Shown here: one piece after another, positions 54,401-60,400 of the stretch | Position numbering within the stretch: position 1 is the first letter of the stretch | Layout: each line of letters begins with the position of its first letter | DNA from: Lucinisca nassula | Taxonomy: Eukaryota > Mollusca > Bivalvia > Lucinida > Lucinidae | Direction: 5' to 3' | Assembly: GCA_963580285.1 (NCBI GenBank) | Contig: OY757014.1 | Location: 12,352,725 to 12,416,724, forward strand | DNA length: 64,000 nt | The notes under the pieces: generated by a model | Databases searched by the model: none | Told to the model about the DNA's origin: nothing | The model's input: only the letters and a program-made list of their open reading frames with translations | Program-made: the position numbers and the translations under genes

Positions 54401-57400
54401 CTCCTCTTAGCCCAACCCCAAGGTGGGATCAAAATTCCAAAAGTGCCATGCACTCCCCAGACCAAAGATCTATCAGTTCCCAAGGTTTCAAGTTTCTATC
54501 TTGCACTCCCCAGACCAAAGATCTATCAGTTCCCAAGGTTTCAAGTTTCTATCTCTAAAGGTCTAATTATTATGGAGGTGGTGGTGATGGTGGTGGTGCT
54601 GGGAGGATTTGAACTCCACATTGACCTGAGGGGTCAAATTTTGATTGCAATGTATTCTACTCATCATGCCATTTGATTTGAAATGTTACACAACGATGTT
54701 CTTACAAATTTTGACATACACCCCCAGGACCCCTCCCCTGCCCCCAGGGGTGACCCCTCCCCTGCCCCCAGGGGTGAGACCAAAATTCTGAAAGATTCAT
54801 GCACTCCCCATACCAAAGATCTATCAGTTCCCAAGGTTTCAAGTTTGTATCTCTTACGATCTAGGAGGAGTTATCTGGTAAGACGGATAGAAGGACAGAT
54901 GTATGGATGGATGGCAAAGAAGCTTTTCGAAAAGCGTGTGGATAAAAATATCTATCTACTGTATTACCTTTAAATATTGTACTTACTAGACCATTTGAAC
55001 ACTAACAAGTTTGTATAACAAGCTAACAATGCTTTCAGCAACTGGGCTCTGAACTATGTCATGTGACTTACTGAAGAAGTAGCCAGTATCTGTAGTTCAA
55101 CCTCATCACATTCCAGCAGTTTCTGAACCATCTTAAGAAAGCTCTCAACAAACAGATTAAGGGAGTAATCATGGCATGATACCAACAGCTGATCTAACGC
55201 ATCCATGGCAATCACCACTAGCCTGAAATAATGATACCAGTAATCAACATATTTGAGCCAGTGCACGACAAAACCTACAATAAGACATGTGCACCCAGCA
55301 AAGAATCAGATCAGCCTGTGTATCAGTATAGTCTCACCAGAGACTTCTCTTCCTGCATGAAGGAGCATTGGGCCCTTTGCTATCCTTAAAGGGCACAATG
55401 AAGTCTCTGAACAGACTGCGTGGATGCACAGGCTGATCTGAGTCTTCGTTGGGCGCAGGTTTTATTGTAGGTTTTGTCGTGCGCTGTAGGTTTTGTCGTG
55501 CGCTGGCTCATTTATTATGTTCAGAGGTAGGCAGCTAGGATATGAAAGTAAAAAGGCAGCACATATTGAGAAAAGATAGACATATCAAATGTTCTGCTGT
55601 TTACGAGGGGAGCTAGCTCTTGCAACTTCCTGCATGTGCTATGGCAAATTGCTATGGTATATGGTGAATTTTTGTTACAGTACATTGCATCTCTCTGAAG
55701 TTGGGGCTTACTCTTTAATGCATTCTATGCAGGTAAAACCTAAAAGGGTAGCCTGGCAAACAGCGCAGGCCCAGGTCAGATGCCGCAGAATGCGGCTTCT
55801 GATCAGGGTCTGTACTTTTTGCTCACAGGATTTTCTGTCAAAAATGGAATGAAAAAATAGGCCTCATGCCCCTTAATTGGCAAAATGGCTTGTCTAACAT
55901 ATAGTATTGGAAGAGTCCATCAGTATACAATGAATTAAGAGTATTCCCCTATTGATGATATTTTTTTAAAAGTTGCCCCTCTGAAGGAATTGCAAGGACT
56001 AGTCCAAAAAGACCCAAAGGTAGACTGTGCTTGAAGAAGAGAAGTCTATTTTGCCTCCTGCCTACTTCTGACAAGAGATAATGTGTAATAATGATGAAGA
56101 GATACAATATTCCAGTAGTTTCTGCACAATCTTCAGAAAGCTTTCTATCTCGGCAAACTTGCTGAGGGAGTAGTAACAGCTGATCCAATGCATCCATAGC
56201 TATCACTTTTTGTCTGAACAAATTTTCACCAAACTGAGCCAGACAAGACTTGTGAAATCCTATGTCTACCATTATCTTTACAGAGTTTCCAGGTTTTACA
56301 TTAATCTGGTTTACTTTCTTTTGTAGCCAATGCCCTTTGAAAATTGAAAATATGTCATCTCAGTCATGTATTCATGTCAGCTTTATTTAGGCAAAAAGAA
56401 TTCAGCAGATGACATAAGCAGACAACATTTTAAGATGTAGTTTTTCTCTGCGTCATAAGGGTTAGGTAGTTCAGCACAGGTGTTACAATGCAAAATTTAG
56501 AAATTTCGCATTTTGCACTGACCATACATTTTGCAATGCCGCTAATGCGTTTTCGCAATGCCACTAACGTAAAATGTAGAAAATCTTTGCAACCTGATAT
56601 TGACACAAGATTTTGATTATACAATTTGTGTTTCTATCAGACATTCATTTTTTTTTCAGGTTGTGATCTAAGTGCGGACCTAGAACATATTACAAGATAC
56701 TGAACTGGAAACATCATTACGATAACACATCCTATACCTCCAAAAGGGTTATTTTTCTAAAGAAAATTTGTAATATTTTTCTTAAGCAGAATTAAGTAAA
56801 CTAGAGCTGTCAGTGAAACTGACTAGGGCCCCGGCAGCGCTATCAGAGGAGTAGGAAAATTTGTGGACGGACAGACGAACAGACAGACGGATGGACAGAG
56901 TGATTACTATAGGGCACCCACACTTTCAGTGCGGGGCCCTAATAATGTTCCTCCTGTAAACCCCAATTTTTTTCCATATAAAGTGGGGTTTAGAAGAGTG
57001 TTCATTACACAGATTTCTTGACCTATTGCATGCAGGGAAACCCCATAAGGGGTACCTTAGCAAACAGTGCAGGCCCAAATCAGACGCCGCAGAATGTGGC
57101 ATCTGATCAGGGCCTGCACTATTTGATAATAGAAGTTTCTGCCAAAAATAGAATAAAAACGAATATGACCTGTCGCCGGACAGGATAGCTCACCGGAAGT
57201 CGCGCTTTGACCCAGTTGCGCAAAGGCAAATTTTCAGACCTATAACAGAAACAAAGTTACAAAGAAAATAATCCAGTGCTATATCAATATAGTTATATTA
57301 AAATCTGTCAATAAATGTAGCCACTAGAGCAAAGACAAAGTTTTTCTAAAAATAGCCACAGTAACCTTGACCTTGACCTGAGGACCCTGAAAGTCAAACT

Positions 57401-60400
57401 CCCTTGAGATATTATCATACCCAACATTTGTATGAAGTTATAGAGTGATGACAAAGTTTTTCTAAAAATAGCCACACTGTCCTTATCCTTGAGGTCATGA
57501 CTAGGGCTGACTATCGAGGCCAATTTTGACTATCGTGATAGTATTGCTATCGTGGAAACTACTATCACGATACTATCACTATCGCGGCATACTATCACGA
57601 TACTAACGTGATACTATCGGGTACTGTTGTAAATGATTCATAGATGTTATATCACTCACATAAAATGGCTAAGAGTGACAGAACGAGTTAGGAAAATTGC
57701 AATGGCCTGAAATTGTATGTTTATTGTGTGTTTCAATATCAGCATTCATTCCGTCTCGGCTATTCCAGAAAAAAAACATAATAGAGAGACAGCTCTTTAC
57801 ATATCCCCACGACCTGCAGTAGAACCCACCGCCTAAAATTAGCTTGCTGCTTCCAGTATATATGCTTGTAAGTGATGGTTATCATAGCTTTAATACCTCT
57901 GCAGTGTTTGAGATGTTCTGCTTGTGGAAACTGACACAAGCTGTTCGGTCTTTGATTGTTTGATGTTTGCCGCCTATGGTAAATTAATCTGTGTATTCAG
58001 TTAATTAGGTAACCCGATTAATTATTACATACTATTGCGTAATCACAGCACAACATTTTAGCACCTCTTTAAGGGCGACACGAATCTAACAAACTGCATT
58101 AAAACTTGAATTTACATATTTTTTATTTAAAGTTAGCACCAAAAGCTAGAAGTAAAGCAATGATCAAGTCGGTGTTTTCATACAGGGATCGACCTGGGCT
58201 CATAATACAAAGACAACCAAAAATAAAATAAGAAAGACACACGAAAAATTAAAACGTCGATTTGTCCAGTATGCACCATCAAAATGTCCAGAATCGCCTT
58301 AAGAAAGTACTTGATAGACGGGGACCTAAGGTCTCGTGCTGCACGTTTTTTTTCCTACAGAATGACAACAGGAAAATAAAACTTTGACAGCTTAAATATT
58401 CCCCCAAGAACTCAATCCCAATCGGTCCGGCCAGCTGACTGATGCCATCGTCATTGATGCATCTGTGCATACTTATCGACTAATCAGAGTCTATCATGTA
58501 CTCACATGCACATTCTGTGCATTTCTCGCGAAACATTTCTAAATAGACCACAAAAGGGCTGTTTAACAGTCTGATCCTAATATTCAATAGCTATCGTGTT
58601 TGTTGGACGCAAAAAGAGTCACATATGCAACAAGTTAAACTGCATTATACCGTCGTTTATTATACATTTACCTATGTGAATGAGTCAGTACACAGCGAAA
58701 ACAAACATTTCTTCATACATAAGATCAGCTTGTGCATCTTGCAAATGTCTTCAAAACTGAACAGGGAAATGGTGTTTGTCCCAGAAGTCATACTATGCAA
58801 GGCTAATACAAACAACAAACATTTATATATGACTGCGCAGGCTGATCTGAGCCTTCACATGTCGCACAGGTTTCACTGTCATGTTTTCCAAAAATTTGCA
58901 TGCAACAAACGCGTGAGCAAGCTATCATTGACGTTTTGTTATTGAAAAACGCAGGAAAATTTCTGACTGCCTCAACTGCACGTGCAAAAATGACAGCGGG
59001 AAATTCATCGCTGCGAGGAATTCATCACATGGTAAAAAACTATGATACACATGTGCGACCAGCGAAGACTCAGATCATCATGCACATATGTGATGGCTTA
59101 TCAGTCTGTCCTGATTACAGCTGAATGGATATCCTAAGCAAAAATACTTGCGTTATTACACAACAGTACAGGTATATTTTCAAAGTCTATTCAAGAAAAA
59201 AAGCAATCGAAACTATCGATAGTTGAATGAACTATCGCGATAGTTATCGATAGTCCAAAGTACTATCGATGCATTGCTATCGAGGCAGTCCCTATCGCGA
59301 TGCATCGAACTATCGATGCATCGTTACACCCCTAGTCATGACCTTGAAAGTTGAACTCGCTTGAGATATTATCATAAGCAACATTTGTGTAAAGTTATGG
59401 CAAAATTCGTCAACAAATGTAGCCCATACAGCCATGACAAAGCTATTCTGAAAATAGCCAGTGACCGTGACCTCTACCTCAGGACCCTGGAAGACAAACC
59501 TGCTCAAGATACTATCATACCCAACATTTGTGTGAAGTTATATTAAAATCTAACATTTGTGTGAAGTTATATTAAAATCTATCAAAAAAGATAGGTCCTA
59601 GAGTGATGACAAAGTTTTTCTAAAAATAGCCACCTTGAGGTCATGACCTTGAAAGTTGAACTCGCTTGAGATGTTATCATAAGCAACATGTGTGTGAATT
59701 TATATAAAAATCTGTCAATAAATGTAGGCCCTGGAGCGATGACAAAGTTTTTCTAAAAATAGCCATAGTAACCTTGACTTTGAGGTCATGACCTTGAAAG
59801 TCAACCTTGCTGGAGATATTATCATAAGCAACATTTGTGTGAAGTTATAATAAAATCTATCAATAAATGTAGGCACTAGAGCGATGACAAAGTATTACTT
59901 AAGATAGCCACAGTGACCTTGACCTTGAGATGAAAGTCGAACTCACTCGAGAAATTTAAAGCAGTATCTATCATCACTCCAAGTCTCAGGTAAATTCATC
60001 TGAAGGTAACAAAGTAATGATCTTAAATCTTCAGTGCAAAAACATAAAAGCCCTTAGTCTTAGACCTTGACCCAAAGGTCACGGTCATGTATGATGATGC
60101 TGCTGATAAAAACTTTTGACTAGTACCTATCACCAGCCCAAGTATGAACCAAATCTATCAAGAAGGTAAATAAGTAATGAGCTCCTAAAAACTTGAACAC
60201 AAAAACTTTAACATAAGAATTCTAAGTCAGTGACCTTGACCCCAAGGCTATGGTCATGAGCGCAGATGCTGCTGCTAAAAACTGAGACAAGTATCTATAA
60301 CCATACGGAGTATAAACTAAATCCATCCAAAGATAAAGAAGTCATGAGCTCCTAAAAACTTTAACATTAAAATTCTAAGTCGGTGACCTTGACCTTAAGG

